Positions 1 through 11,473 of a stretch of 64,000 bases of DNA are shown piece after piece (positions within the stretch are counted from its first letter, which is position 1; every line of letters begins with the position of its first letter). The position numbers and the translations under genes were made by a program. The DNA is from Zanthoxylum bungeanum (Eukaryota > Streptophyta > Magnoliopsida > Sapindales > Rutaceae), in the NCBI GenBank assembly GCA_019454045.1, contig SKCR01029061.1:124001-188000 (forward strand), in the 5' to 3' direction. A model generated the notes under the pieces. That model saw only the letters and a list, made by a program, of their open reading frames with translations, was not told where the DNA came from and did not search any database.

Positions 1-1827
1 GATCATTGGATGAGTTGAAAAATATGGGTAGTGTTAATTTGTAATTCAATCGGATTGAAAACTAAATCGGACAAACATATACCCTAATTGCCGTGAGCTT
101 GTTGGCATGGAATGCCATGATTTTTTATTCAAAAATATTGGACATATGTTGAACAAAAGAATACATGATTAATTGATTAAATTGTATTTTGGAAATATGG
201 ATTTAAATAATTAATTGATGTATTACACTTTAGTTAATTGAATTTTAAAATTTGGAATATTAAAATTTGGTTAATTGGGCTTGATTTTAAATTGGGCTTG
301 GAAATGTTATATTTGGGCATAATGGGCTTGGTTGGGCCAAGTTGGTTTAGGCCAATTGGATTGGATCCAAATTGGGCCTAAATCATTCCATTAAGTCCAA
401 ATATAATAAAATGGCTTTAAAAGTTTAATTGGGCCTTATGGGCCAAAATTGGTTTTATGGCAAATAAGGGTGATTCCTTAATTGGGCTTGGTAATTGGGT
501 TTGACCCACATTGACCAAAGTCCATGCCTTAAGAAATCAATTGAAAGCCCATCGGACTTTAATTGAACATACAATGGATGTTAATTGGGTTTTGAGACCT
601 ACTAAGATTAGATTTGGAATCTAAGAAATTAAAACGCATTAAACGGTGTAATTATTTAATTTGGAATTAAATAAATGAATTATTATTGAATACGAATTAA
701 ATTAGATTTAACGAGTAGTTCGATATAATTCAAGAATGCGTACTTTAAGTACTTATTCTCAAACGAGTTGGACTCGCGCAAAATCAAATCATTGTTTGAA
801 CATTGGATGATCACTAATATTCAAAGATAATTAATTTGATTAGTTTGATTGAATAACATGCTTGAATGAATACATGGATGTGTTGAATGAATAGCGTATA
901 TCAGATGGATATTAGAAGGGAAAGGGCAATGTTAGAAATTGTTGTAAATTCGGAATTTATAAAGTGGACCTGCGTGTCCAGCCTTCTCTCTCATTGATTC
1001 TTTGTATTCTCTTCTCACCTAATTCCCCTCAATGTTAATGAGGTTTCTATTATTGTATTATGTAATTGGGTAGAAGTAGAATAGTGATATCCGGGGAGAG
1101 GAAAGTGAGTGATTTGTTCTAGGAACAAGTTGTTAAATATCCATCCGCATATCGTTATTAATTTACTTTCCGCGTCTTATTATGCTTTTAGAAATGCATG
1201 CTTAAGGGTGTATGATGAGACCTTAACAAAGATAATAAATTGGTTGCCAATTTACGCGAAAAACCCTCAAAACATATTAAGCGTTTTTCCTTCCGTTGAG
1301 TGATTCTTACTCAAGATCCAAAATTGGCATTGGTTTGTTGGCCAAAGTCAAGACCTTTGTCAATTACGGATGTGTTTGAATCATGAGAGTTTTGTTCCAT
1401 ATCGGTGTCTTGTCCAAGTTGTGATTTGTTGGCCAAAGTCAAGATCACTTCTTGTCCATCGACATTGATTACGAAGCTTTCCATGTCAATGGGTTCCGCT
1501 TAACTGGAATCATTAAGCTTGTTGTGCCAAAGCCAAGGCTTAGTTGATTCAGAGGAAAAAAGGTTAGGAAAATATATTGGATATATTGGCATATATATAA
1601 TATATGTTTCGGACTTGGATGTCCACCTACCGGATCTAGGAATTGGATGAGATCCAATTGATCTTCGAGATCTACCTAATTAAATATCATACAGCTTGTT
1701 GGCCAAAGTCAAGGTTGTGTGTTATTTAACGGGATCCTAGCCCACTAGGAAACTGGGTTTCCCGAGTACTCGACAGAGGGTTAGAGGCTCGCCGAAAAAC
1801 AGTGGGAGACTAGTATTAAATTTGCAA
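1..1827 (+). other. F1 element A: long untranslated leader (internal region)
   Basis: Non-coding sequence that aligns by eye along its whole length with the leaders of F1 elements B (7351 onward) and C (about 37,545 onward), so it is the region between the 5' LTR and gag of a copia element. By comparison with B, the 5' LTR of this copy should end about 226 bp before the window begins. It holds a dense run of TGGGC/GGCCCA motifs (about 270-560) and repeats of TTGTTGGCCAAAGTCAAG at 1335, 1426 and 1696, with a diverged one at 1519. No gene is present; the small ORF at 1109-1303 is not kept open in the other copies. Confidence 0.85.
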
Positions 1828-1994
1828 TTTCTCACCAGTTGCTAGGCTTGTAGCGAAGGGGTATCGTCAACGACATGGTATCGATTACGACAAAACTTTC
1901 TCACCAGTTGCCATGATTAAATCCATTCGGATAATGCTTGCTATTGCTACATAACCTTTTGGAGGATGTTTACATGCAACAGTCTGACGGTTTT
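1828..1994 (+). pseudogene. F1 element A: reverse-transcriptase remnant with deletion scars
   Basis: A scrap of copia reverse transcriptase (the RLVAKGYRQ...[11 protein letters not shown] part), joined directly to the leader because gag, protease, integrase and early RT are deleted. A second deletion removes the codons around the FDYEIWQMDVKTAFLNG block. The 15-mer TTTCTCACCAGTTGC occurs twice, at 1828-1842 and 1897-1911; the first copy sits at the deletion junction and looks like filler DNA copied during end-joining. A stop codon (ACATAA) is present. The segment continues, after the solo LTR inserted here, at 4063. Confidence 0.8.
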
Positions 1995-4062
1995 TGTTGG
2001 ACAACTATGACCCATAGCGTCACTATTTGTACAGATCATGGTGTTGTTGTACAAATTAACTATGTGACATAGGAGATTGCACTCTTATCATTTGTGATTA
2101 GATCACCTAGATGAATAAATGATGAGAGGTCATTGTGATTTGTTCCTTGATTGATAATGATATGAGACAGTATCAATCAACGAAGGATAAATCATTAATA
2201 TCCCTTGTCAGAGTATTATCGAGATTGGACATCGATAAATACGTAAAAGACTAGTATTGCACTTGTGCGCGTTGTGAGGGCACAACATCATAGTTCTCAT
2301 ATATTTAAGTATTGGATACTTATGCAAGTGCGGTAGGAGGTTGTGTTCCACCGATGGTACGGGAAACAGCTTCGCTCTGGATAGACCCCCTCGGAATCGC
2401 ATTGGTAGTATGACTGTGTGTCTATGGGAGTCCGACATCAGGGTAGGTGTATTTGGTCTTAACCTGAGACTTGCACTGCTAATACTTACGACAATCAATA
2501 TACTTTGGTTGCGGTCGTCCAGGGCTTTAACCGGTTATGTGTACGTCAATGCTGGGTGTATTGAGAATCGTAGAGTATTGGGTGTGATGTCAAGACGGAA
2601 GTATCACTCCAGTCATAGTGGAGATGATGTCACGCAGGATACGGTATTAGTGCTCTTAAGAGCTGCGCGGCCATCGGGATATTATAACTAGGTCATGTAT
2701 ATCCGATTATAGAGACTAGTTACCAGACATCCGACAAGTGCTTCGTACGGGCAGACACAATTCCAGCCCCAGGCCTAGCACGTGATCATCCGATACTGGA
2801 CAGAAATACGCAATACCACGTATACTACGCCTGATACAGATCCTTTATTCCTGTAAGGATATTTCCGGAGAATTGGGTAGGCATGACGTTTTGCTAGAGG
2901 CCAACCTTGTCTTGTAAATCGGTAAAACGTAGTACGAGGTACTTACATGTTCGGATAGTTCGACGATCGAATTTACTGCCAACTTATCCGGCGATCTCAT
3001 GGGTCGCTTCCCGAAGATTCACCGATGATGTATGGCTCGCACTTTATTAATCTGGGATTAATTTGATGAGAGAGAAAATTAAACTGTGATTAATTACGGA
3101 TATATTTTATCTGGGATAAAATACTATTCAAAAGAGAAAGGATTAATCTGGGATTAATCATAACGAGAATTTATCTGGGATTAAATTCGTCGTAAAGAGA
3201 GAGAACGATTAATTTGGAATTAATCGATAAAATAATATATTCGATATATTAAATGAAATTGGATTTCGACGTGAAATTGAAATCAGATTTTAATACGGGC
3301 AAACGAGTTGATTTAGAATCAATTCACTTGCGACGTGAATAATAATTGTGCTAGGCATAATTATTTAATTAAATTAGATTTAATTACGACGCAACAGAAA
3401 GTTCGTTAATTTAGAATTATCGAACCCGAGCCCGAGAGTGTTTGCGAAACCATTCGCATTTAGAATCGAGGTCCGCAAGTCACATCTAGCGTCAAATCAC
3501 TTGTCACTTTGAGTGATGTGATTGACATCTAGTCACTATTAATGAATAGTAATAGATAGATGTGACTTGGTGATTGATTGGTTGTTGAAAAGCTTTAAAA
3601 GGCTTGAAAGTAATATATCATTTTATAATGACATTTGACTTTTGGTATTTGATATACAAAACCAAACACCAACCAACCAACATACTCTTCATCCTCTTCT
3701 CCCCTTCAACTCTCGGCCAAAGGCCATTTTTCTCCTAAAAATTCTTTCAATGGTCGAATGGTCATGGGAATGAGATAGTGATTTTTGTGGCAAAATTCAC
3801 CAAGTGATAGCACACTTTAGAAGACATACAAAGGTGATAGGGAAACCTATTCATGAGCAAGGAATCCAATGATGAAGCTTGGAGCTTGAAGATTCAACAT
3901 TGGAGGACAAGATCCACCTTGGCCGAATACTTGAAGAATGGATCATTGTTCTTCACCGCATCGACTCAACCGATCATTGTGAGTATTCCGCTATCTCCTT
4001 TGATGTATTCACACTTGTTTTTCATGCTTGTAATGATCTTGGGACCTAATTAGAAACCAACA
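1995..4062 (+). repeat. Solo LTR of copia family F1 inside element A
   Basis: 2,068-bp LTR beginning TGTTGGACAACTATGACCC and ending in ACCAACA, flanked by a perfect 5-bp duplication GTTTT (1990-1994 and 4063-4067). It interrupts the RT reading frame exactly between the sequences encoding QQ(S/P)DG and FIVPRLANK. No internal region accompanies it, so it is a solo LTR produced by LTR-LTR recombination of a former full insertion. It runs in the same direction as its host element. ORFs within it (for example 2341-2691) are not kept at the same length in other copies of the LTR. Confidence 0.93.
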
Positions 4063-5240
4063 GTTTTATCGTGCCTAGACTTGCAAACAAGGTTTGTAAG
4101 TTAAATCGATCCATTTATGGATTGAGGCAAGCATCGCGGTCATGGAACCAACGTTTTGACGAGATCATAAAAGAATATGATTTCATTCAAAACGAAGATG
4201 ATCCTTGTGTATATAAGAAGGTTAGTGGGAGAGCACTGAATTTTATTGTCCTTTATGTTGACGATGTATTGCTTATTGGCAATGACATTCTCATGTTAAC
4301 GTCGGTGAAAGCTTGGCTTTCATTGAAATTCTCCATGAAAGATCTGAGAGAAACAGCCTTTATTCTGGGAATAAAGATCTATCGGGATAGATCTAGAAAG
4401 CTGCTAGGAGTCTTCCAGAGTACGTACATTGACAAAGTGTTGAAGAGATTCAACATGAATCAGTCCAAGAGGGGATTGTTACTAGTGTCACATGACGTCT
4501 ATCTATCTAAGGACATGTGTCCTAAAACTAAAGATGAGAGAGACAACATGAGTCGGATACCGTTCACCTCGGAAATCGGATCGATCATGTATGCCATGAT
4601 ATGTATGCGACCTGATGTCTCCTATGCTTTGAGCATGTGTAGTCGCTATCGGGCCGATCTAGGTGAAGGTCACTGGATGGCAGTTAAGAATATCCTTAAG
4701 TATCTTAGACAAACTAAGGATGCTTTCTTAATCTATGGAGATGGAGAACTTGAGGTAACTGGGTATACCGATGTAAGTTTCCAAACCGACAAAGACGATT
4801 GTAAGTCACAATCTGGGTACATATTTTGTTTGAATAACGGAGCAGTGAGCTGGAAATCTTCCAAGCAAGAGACTGTTGCCGATTCGACAACAGAAGCGGA
4901 GTACATTGTTGCGGCTGAAGCAACAAAGGAGGCAATTTGGATCCGAAAATTCCTAATTGAATTAGGAGTAATTTCGTTAGCAGCTGAGCCCGTTCCATTG
5001 TATTGTGACAATAACGGGGCTATAGCACAGGCTAAGGAACCGCGGTCTCATCAACCATCCAAGTATGTTCTTCGACGTTTCCATCTGATATGTGAGATCA
5101 TACATCGTGGTGATATGAAGGTCGAGAAGGTCGCATCAGATGACAACATGGCAGATCCGCTGATGAAAGCGATTCCTCAGCAAAAATTTGAGCGACATGT
5201 ACATAGTTCAGGTATTAGATGCTTGAGTGATTGGCTATAG
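4063..5240 (+). pseudogene. F1 element A: reverse transcriptase C-part and RNase H
   Basis: An open frame of about 389 codons encoding the second half of copia reverse transcriptase and RNase H. The RT catalytic motif YVDD is present in IVLYVDDVLLIGND, followed by the copia signatures GIKIYRDRS and ADSTTEAEY in the RNase H part and the terminal ADPLMKA and SSGIRCLSDWL. It continues the reading frame broken by the solo LTR at 1995-4062. It has no start of its own, since the ATG lies inside RT, and it lacks gag, protease and integrase, so it is a dead fragment. The stop is followed by a purine-rich tract (AAGTGGAAGAT, 5244-5254) that primes plus-strand synthesis just before the LTR. Confidence 0.92.
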
Positions 5241-5254
5241 GCCAAGTGGAAGAT

Positions 5255-7124
5255 TGTTGGACAGTTATGACCCATAGCGTCACAGTTTGTAAAAGACATT
5301 GTGTTTTTGTGCAAAATTAACTATGTTGTAATGTAATTACCTTTTACCGTTTTGTAATTTATTTACCTTGATATATAAATGGTAAAATTCCTTATGATTA
5401 GTTCCGGATTAAGATGATATGAGACAGTATCAATCTATAAAGGTTTAATCATTAAATATCCCTAGAGTATTATCGAGATTGGACATCGATAATGCGGAAT
5501 AGACTAGTATTGTACTTGTGCCCGTTGTGAGGGCATAACGACATAGTTCTCATATGTTTAAGGATATGATACTTATGCAAGTGTGATATGAGGTTGTGTT
5601 TTATCGATGGTACGGAAAATAGCTTCGCTCTGGATAGAACCTGCGGAATCCCATTGTATGTATATGTGTCTATGGGAGTCCGCTTCAGGGTAGGTGTATT
5701 TGGTCTTAACCTGAGACTTGCATCGCTAGTACTTGTGACAATCGATAAACTTTGGGAGAATCATAGTGTATTGGATGTGATGTCAAGACGGAAGTATCAC
5801 TTCAGACATATGGAGATGATGATCACGCAGGGATTCAGAAATGGTTTTCTATTGTGTTGCAACCATCGAGATAATATGACAAGGTCATGATTATCCGATT
5901 CAAAGAGACTAGTTGCTTGATATCTGATATGTGCTTCGTACGGGGCAGATACTTTTCCAGCCCCAAGCCTTGCACGTGAAATCCGATACTGGATCGCAAT
6001 ACGTAATACTACGATATACTACGCCTGATAAAGATCTTATATTCTAGTAAGAATATTCCTGGAGAATTGGGTAGGCATGGTGCTTTGCTAGAAGCCGACC
6101 TTATTTCGTAAATCGGTAAAAACGTAGTACGAGGTACGTACGTGTTCGGATAGTCCGATGACCGTATTTACTGCCAACATATCCAGGGATCTCTTGGGTC
6201 GCTTCCCGAAGATTCACCGATGACGTATGATTCGAACTTAATTAATCTGGGATTAATTGCGGAGAGACTTTATCTTGGATAAAGTACTATTTGAAGAGAC
6301 AGGGAGATTAATTTGGAATTAATCGATAAAATAATATATTCGATATATTAAACGAAATTGGATTTCGACGCGGAATTAAAATTAGATTTTAATTCGGGCA
6401 AACGAGTTAATTTAGAATTATTCGTTAGCGACGTGAATAGTAATTTCGCTAGGCATAATTATTTAATTTCGTCGCGAGGTAGTTCGTTAATTCGGAACTA
6501 GCGAAATCGAGCCCGGAAGTGTTTGCGAACCCACTTCGATTTTGAATTAAAGTGGGGCCCACAAGTCACATCGCGAGTCACATCACTTGTCATTTAAAGG
6601 TGATAGATGTCAAAGTCACTTTTTGTGAGTGACATGCTGTCACTATTCATGATGCAAGTTGTTGAGATCATTTATTGCAATTTTGGAGCCAAAATTGGCT
6701 TTGACTTTTTGAAAGACATTTACCAAAGTTTGGTAATTGTTTTTTCTTTAGTTTTTGGAAAACAAATATTGAAATAAAAATAAATAAAAAAAAAAACTTA
6801 TTCTCTCTCTCCAAACATAGCCAAAACCGTGAGCTTCCAAGAAGGGAAATTTGATTTTCTTTCTTCCTTTTGCTAGCAGAATCAAAGGATTAAACAAGGT
6901 GATAGGGAACCGATCTTAGAGCTTGGATATCATTAAAGCTTGGAGCTTCATCATCAACTTCAGAAAATCATCCTTGGCCGAATTCAAAGCTTGAAGGGAA
7001 GGAAAATTTTGTTGAGCATCACATCCAATCCGATCATTGTAAGTGTGTTTCCGCCACATTTCTTTGTTGTATTCATTCTATTTCATGGCTTAATATGATC
7101 TTGGGACATCAATAGAAACCAACA
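5255..7124 (+). repeat. F1 LTR shared by tandem elements A and B
   Basis: 1,870-bp LTR from TGTTGGACAGTTATGACCC to ACCAACA. On its left are the RNase H end and polypurine tract of element A, so it is A's 3' LTR. On its right are a primer-binding site and the leader and gag of element B, so it is also B's 5' LTR. This LTR-internal-LTR-internal-LTR arrangement is the expected product of unequal recombination between LTRs. It contains a TATATAAAT box about 110 bp from its start that is kept in most F1 LTR copies. ORF 5588-5890 is not convincing as a gene. Confidence 0.92.
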
Positions 7125-7125
7125 A

Positions 7126-7140
7126 TGGTATCATGGAGCC
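7126..7140 (+). other. Primer-binding site of F1 element B
   Basis: TGGTATCATGGAGCC begins two bases after the LTR end. It matches the complement of the 3' end of initiator-methionine tRNA (TGGTATCAGAGC) except for a two-base interruption. The same altered site occurs at the same place in element C, so it is a family trait rather than a copy-specific mutation. Confidence 0.8.
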
Positions 7141-9323
7141 TTATTTAAGCATGAAATATTTTAGGGTAAAATTTGGGTAAATTGATTATGAGCATGTTTG
7201 GAATAAATTACTTGTTTGAGCATGTTTGTGGATGGATGACTTTGAGTTGTTTATGATCAATTTTTTGAAAAACAAATTGGATGAATTTTTCCCAAAAAAT
7301 GAGGCTTGGCCGAATACTCCTTACCCTTGCAAGTCATGGTATTTTTTTTTTGATCATTGGATGAGTTGAAAAATGTGGGTAATGTTGATTTGTAATTCAA
7401 TCGGATTGAAAACTAAATCGGACAAACATATACCCTAATTATCGTGAGCTTGTTGGCATGGAATGACTTGATTTTTTATTCGAAAATATTGGACATATGT
7501 TGAACAAAAGAATACATGATTAATTGATTAAATTGTATTTTGGAAATATGGATTTAAATAATTAATTGATGTATTACACTTTAGTTAATTGAATTTTAAA
7601 ATTTGGATTATTAAAATTTGGTTAATTGGGTTTGATTTTAAATTGGGCTTGGAAATATTATATTTGGGCATAATGGGTTTGGTTGGACCAAGTTGGTTTA
7701 GGCCAATTAGATTGGATCCAAATTGGGCCTAAATCATTCCATTAAGTCCAAATATAATAAATGGGCTTTAAAAATTTAATTGGGCCTTATTGGCCAAAAT
7801 TGGTTTTATGGCAAATAAGGGTGATTCCTTAATTGGGCTTGGTCATTGGGTTTGACCCACATTGACCAAAGTCCATGCCTTAAGAAATCAATTGAAAGCC
7901 CATCGGACTTTAATTGAACATACATTGGATGTTAATTGGGCTTTGAGACCCACTAAGATTAGATTTGGAATGTAAGTCATTAAAGGGCATTAAAATGTGT
8001 AATTATTTAATTTGGAATTAAATAAATGAATTAGTATTGAATACAAATTAAATTAGATTTAACGAGTAGTTCGATATAATTCACGAATGCGTACTTTAAG
8101 TACTTATTCTCAAACGAGTTAGACTCGTGCAAAATCAAATCATTGTTTGAACATTGGATGATCACTAATATTCAAAGATAATTAATTTGATTAGTTTGAT
8201 TGAATAACATGCTTGAATGAATACATGGATGTGTTGAATGAATAACGTATATCGGATGGATATTTGAAGGGAAATGATAATTTTAGAAATTGTTGTAAAT
8301 TCGGAATTTATAAATTGGACATGCATGTCCAGCCTTCTCTCTCATTGATTCTTTGTTTTCTCTTTTCACCTAATTCCCCTCAATGTTAATGAGGTTTCTA
8401 TTATTGCATTATGTAATTGGGTAGAAGTAGAATAGTGTTATCTGGGGAGAGGAAAGTGAGTGATTTGTTCTAGGAACAAGTTGTTAAATGTCCATCCGCA
8501 TATCGTTATTAATTTACTTTTCCGCCTTATTATGCTTTTAGAAATGCATGCTTAATGGTGTATGATGGGACCTTAACAAAGATAATAAATTGGTTGCCAA
8601 TTTACGCGAAAAACCCTCAAAACATATTAAGCGTTTTTCCTTCCGTTGAGTGATTCTTACTCAAGATCCAAAATTGGCATTGGTTTGTTGGCCAAAGTCA
8701 AGACCTTTGTCAATTGCGGATGTGTTTGAATCATGAGAGTTTTGTTTCATATCGGTGTCTTGTCCAAGTTATGATTTGTTGGCCAAAGTCAAGATCACTT
8801 ATTGTCCATCGACATTGATTACGAAGCTTTCCATGTTAATGGGTCCCGCTCAGCTGGAATCATTAAGCTTGTTGTGCCAAAGCCAAGGCTTAGTTGATTC
8901 AGAGGAAAAAGGTTAGGAAAATATATTGGATATATTGGTATATATATAATATATGTTTCGGACTTGGATGTCCACCTACCGGATCTAGGAATTGGATGAG
9001 ATCCAATTGATCTTCGAGATCTACCTAGTTAAATATCATACAGCTTGTTGGCCAAAGTCAAGGTTGTGTGTTATTTAACGGGATCCTAGCCCACTAGGAA
9101 ACTGGGTTTCCCGAGTACTCAACAGAGGGTTAGAGGCTCGCCGAAAAATAGTGGGAGGCTAGTATTGAATTTTTAATTTCGTTCAGATACTTAGCTTTAC
9201 GCGCTTTCAAATTATTTCGTCAAAATTATTTTATTAGTTGGACTAATATAATGTTATTTTTCTTGTAACAGTTAGACTGTACCCATATATCGTTGATTAG
9301 ATAGTTGGACTATCGTAATCAGG
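7141..9323 (+). other. F1 element B: 2.2 kb leader between LTR and gag
   Basis: Non-coding; near-identical in layout to 1-1827 and 37,331-39,513. It carries the TGGGC-rich block (about 7620-7960) and four spaced copies of the TTGTTGGCCAAAGTCAAG motif (about 8690, 8780, 8870 as a variant, and 9050). A leader over 2 kb is long for a copia element. No ORF here is kept among the three copies. The last part leads directly into the gag ATG at 9324. Confidence 0.85.
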
Positions 9324-10375
9324 ATGACAGGAAAGGGAAATGTCCGAGACATTATCATGGGTGAAATTGTCTTCAAGGGCACGAACTTTGCCGATTGGGA
9401 AATGAATCTGAGGATAGTCCTTGGAGCCGAGAGGCTACTATATACTATACAGACACCTCTTGGGCCTAAGCCCAAACCTGATCAGTTACTTGAGCTGGAG
9501 CTTTGGAAGACTCACAGCGATGATAACGATACTGCTCAGTCTATTATGCTTTTTTCTATGACTCAGCATTTCCGTCGATAAAACAGGGACTTGGATTCCT
9601 ATAACATGTTGGTGAGGTTGCACGATCTTCACCGTTCTAACCGAAGGTCGCAGAGATATAAGTTACAAAAGAAGCTCTTCCGTTCACGTATGTCAGATGG
9701 CATGTCTGTTGAGTCTCATGTGGCACAGATGATTGCTGACATAGATAAGCTTTCTCAGATGGGGATAGCTCACGAGGCTGAGACTACTATAGATTTGATC
9801 TTACAGTCTCTCCCTGACACTTGGAGACAATTCATCATAAACTATAACTTGATGAACACATATGATAATCTTGGAGAGCTGTTGTCAATTCTCAAGGAAG
9901 CTGAGAAGGAGCTTGTGAAAGGCAATAAGCGCGAGGCGTACTTTACTTCGACATCTTAGAGACCGAGGGCTGGGCCCAAGGCGACTGGAGGTGTGAAGAA
10001 GAATAAGCATAAGAGAAAGGGAAAGGCCAAATCGTCAAAGGTTTCTGGGAAGCCTAAGGACAAATCTCAGGATGTATGCCTCCAGTGCGGCAAGCGGGGT
10101 CACTGGAAGCGTGACTGCCGTGAGTACAAGGCGTTCCAGAAGGAGATTAAAGCGGGCAAGGCACCGACTTCAGGTATGTTTGTTATTGAAATAAACATGA
10201 CTACTTCTAGTTTTAAAAATTGGATTTTTTATTCTGGTTGTGGTACTCACATATGTACTGATGTGCAGGATCTGCAGATTAGTAGGAGACTGGCCTCAAG
10301 GGAGATTGATCTAGGCGTAGGAAATGGGGCACCAGTCACCGTTTTGGCCGTTGGCACTTTTGTTTTGGAATTGCC
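9324..10375 (+). pseudogene. F1 element B: gag and start of protease, broken
   Basis: Encodes the copia capsid region beginning MTGKGNVRDIIMG, with the UBN2-type gag core (FADWEMNLRIVLGAE, then LILQSLPDTWRQFIINY). A lysine-rich linker follows, then a CCHC zinc knuckle CLQCGKRGHWKRDC near 10,079-10,120. In-frame stops at about 9580 (TAA) and 9957 (TAG) break it. The retroviral-type protease active site reads YSG instead of DSG (NWIFYSGCGTHIC), so the catalytic aspartate is lost. The frame is then cut by the hAT insertion at 10,384 and resumes at 11,466. This is a dead element; its product would have formed virus-like particles in the cytoplasm. Confidence 0.92.
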
Positions 10376-11473
10376 CTCGAGGCTAGGGGTGAGCAACGGT
10401 TCCGGGTCTACCCGGAACTGGTTGGAACCGGACTGATTTTCCGGGTTTGAAACCGGAACTAGTTATAATCGGGTAGATTCCGGTTTCAAAAATGAAGGAA
10501 CCGATTTTATCCGAGTAGGTTCCGGTTCCAAAATGATCGGAACCGGAATCGGACAATGGAACCAGTTTTAATAACGTACCGGATAATTTCTGTTGAAATT
10601 TAGAACCTAAATTAGGTCGAAAATTGTATTTCTGAGAGTGAATCTAGTCTTAACAATGTGAAATTTATAGATGTTTAAAACCTTTTTATTACTTCTTGTT
10701 ATTACTGGCTATTTCCAATTGGCCTATACTTTTACTGGATTATAACATTTTTTATTTACTTGTCCTGATTACATTCAACTGAGTGTTAAACTGGGACTAC
10801 TGATGGCCTCTGTTTAAACTGGGACTACATATCATTGGAATAATGATTTGATTAATGATTTAAAGATAAGTAAAATAAATGTATATTCTCAACCTAGAGC
10901 TTGCTGGATATAAAATATAAATATCATAGGAATAATGATTTGATTAATGATTTAAAGAGGACCAACGCTCGGACTCTACAAACTGATGAATGAGCTGACG
11001 GAAGATATAGAGAGATTAAATGAAACGGTATCATTCTTCCCATTGATTGTCTATTTATTTTTTAATTTACTTTGATTAAACTTTAAACATAGCATACCCA
11101 AGGTTTCACAACTAGGCAACTCAATGCACTGATAACTTGCCTAATTGTAAATGAAAACAGAAAGGGTATGAGGCTGACGAGCATTAAAAGTCTAAAACTT
11201 CATTTTCTTCGTTCTTGAGCTTCCGCACTCCGATTTGGTCCCCGTTTTTTCCTACGGACTCGTATTGGAATGTAGTTTTTATTAAAATATTTTAAAATAG
11301 GGTAATTCGGAACCGGACCAGAATCGAAACCGGATTGGAACCGAATAATAGGGTACCTTGTTTAATTGGGTAGGTTCCGGTTCCACTTAGTGCGGGACCG
11401 AATTTTTTTGGGTTGGTTCCGGTTCCATGCGGAACCGGAACCGGAACTGATTTTACTCACCCCTACTCGAGGC
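10376..11473. mobile_element. Non-autonomous hAT transposon (1,082 bp) with 8-bp TSD
   Basis: The element proper is 10,384-11,465. It starts TAGGGGTGAGCAA and ends in the inverted form TTACTCACCCCTA. It is flanked by a perfect 8-bp duplication CTCGAGGC (10,376-10,383 and 11,466-11,473), the size that hAT elements make. Both ends are loaded with GGAACC/GGTTCC subterminal repeats, where hAT transposases typically bind. No transposase ORF is present, so it needs an enzyme supplied in trans. Its interior (about 11,205-11,290) contains a stretch starting TTCGTTCTTGAGCTTCCG that is also found in both F2 LTRs (about 27,850 and 51,265). It interrupts the gag-protease frame of F1 element B. Confidence 0.93.

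Noticed and set aside
1843..5240. A possible intact gene formed by RT sequences on both sides of 1995-4062 with the middle as an intron
   Set aside because: The middle has TG...CA ends, a 5-bp duplication and full identity in layout to F1 LTRs. It is an insertion, not an intron.
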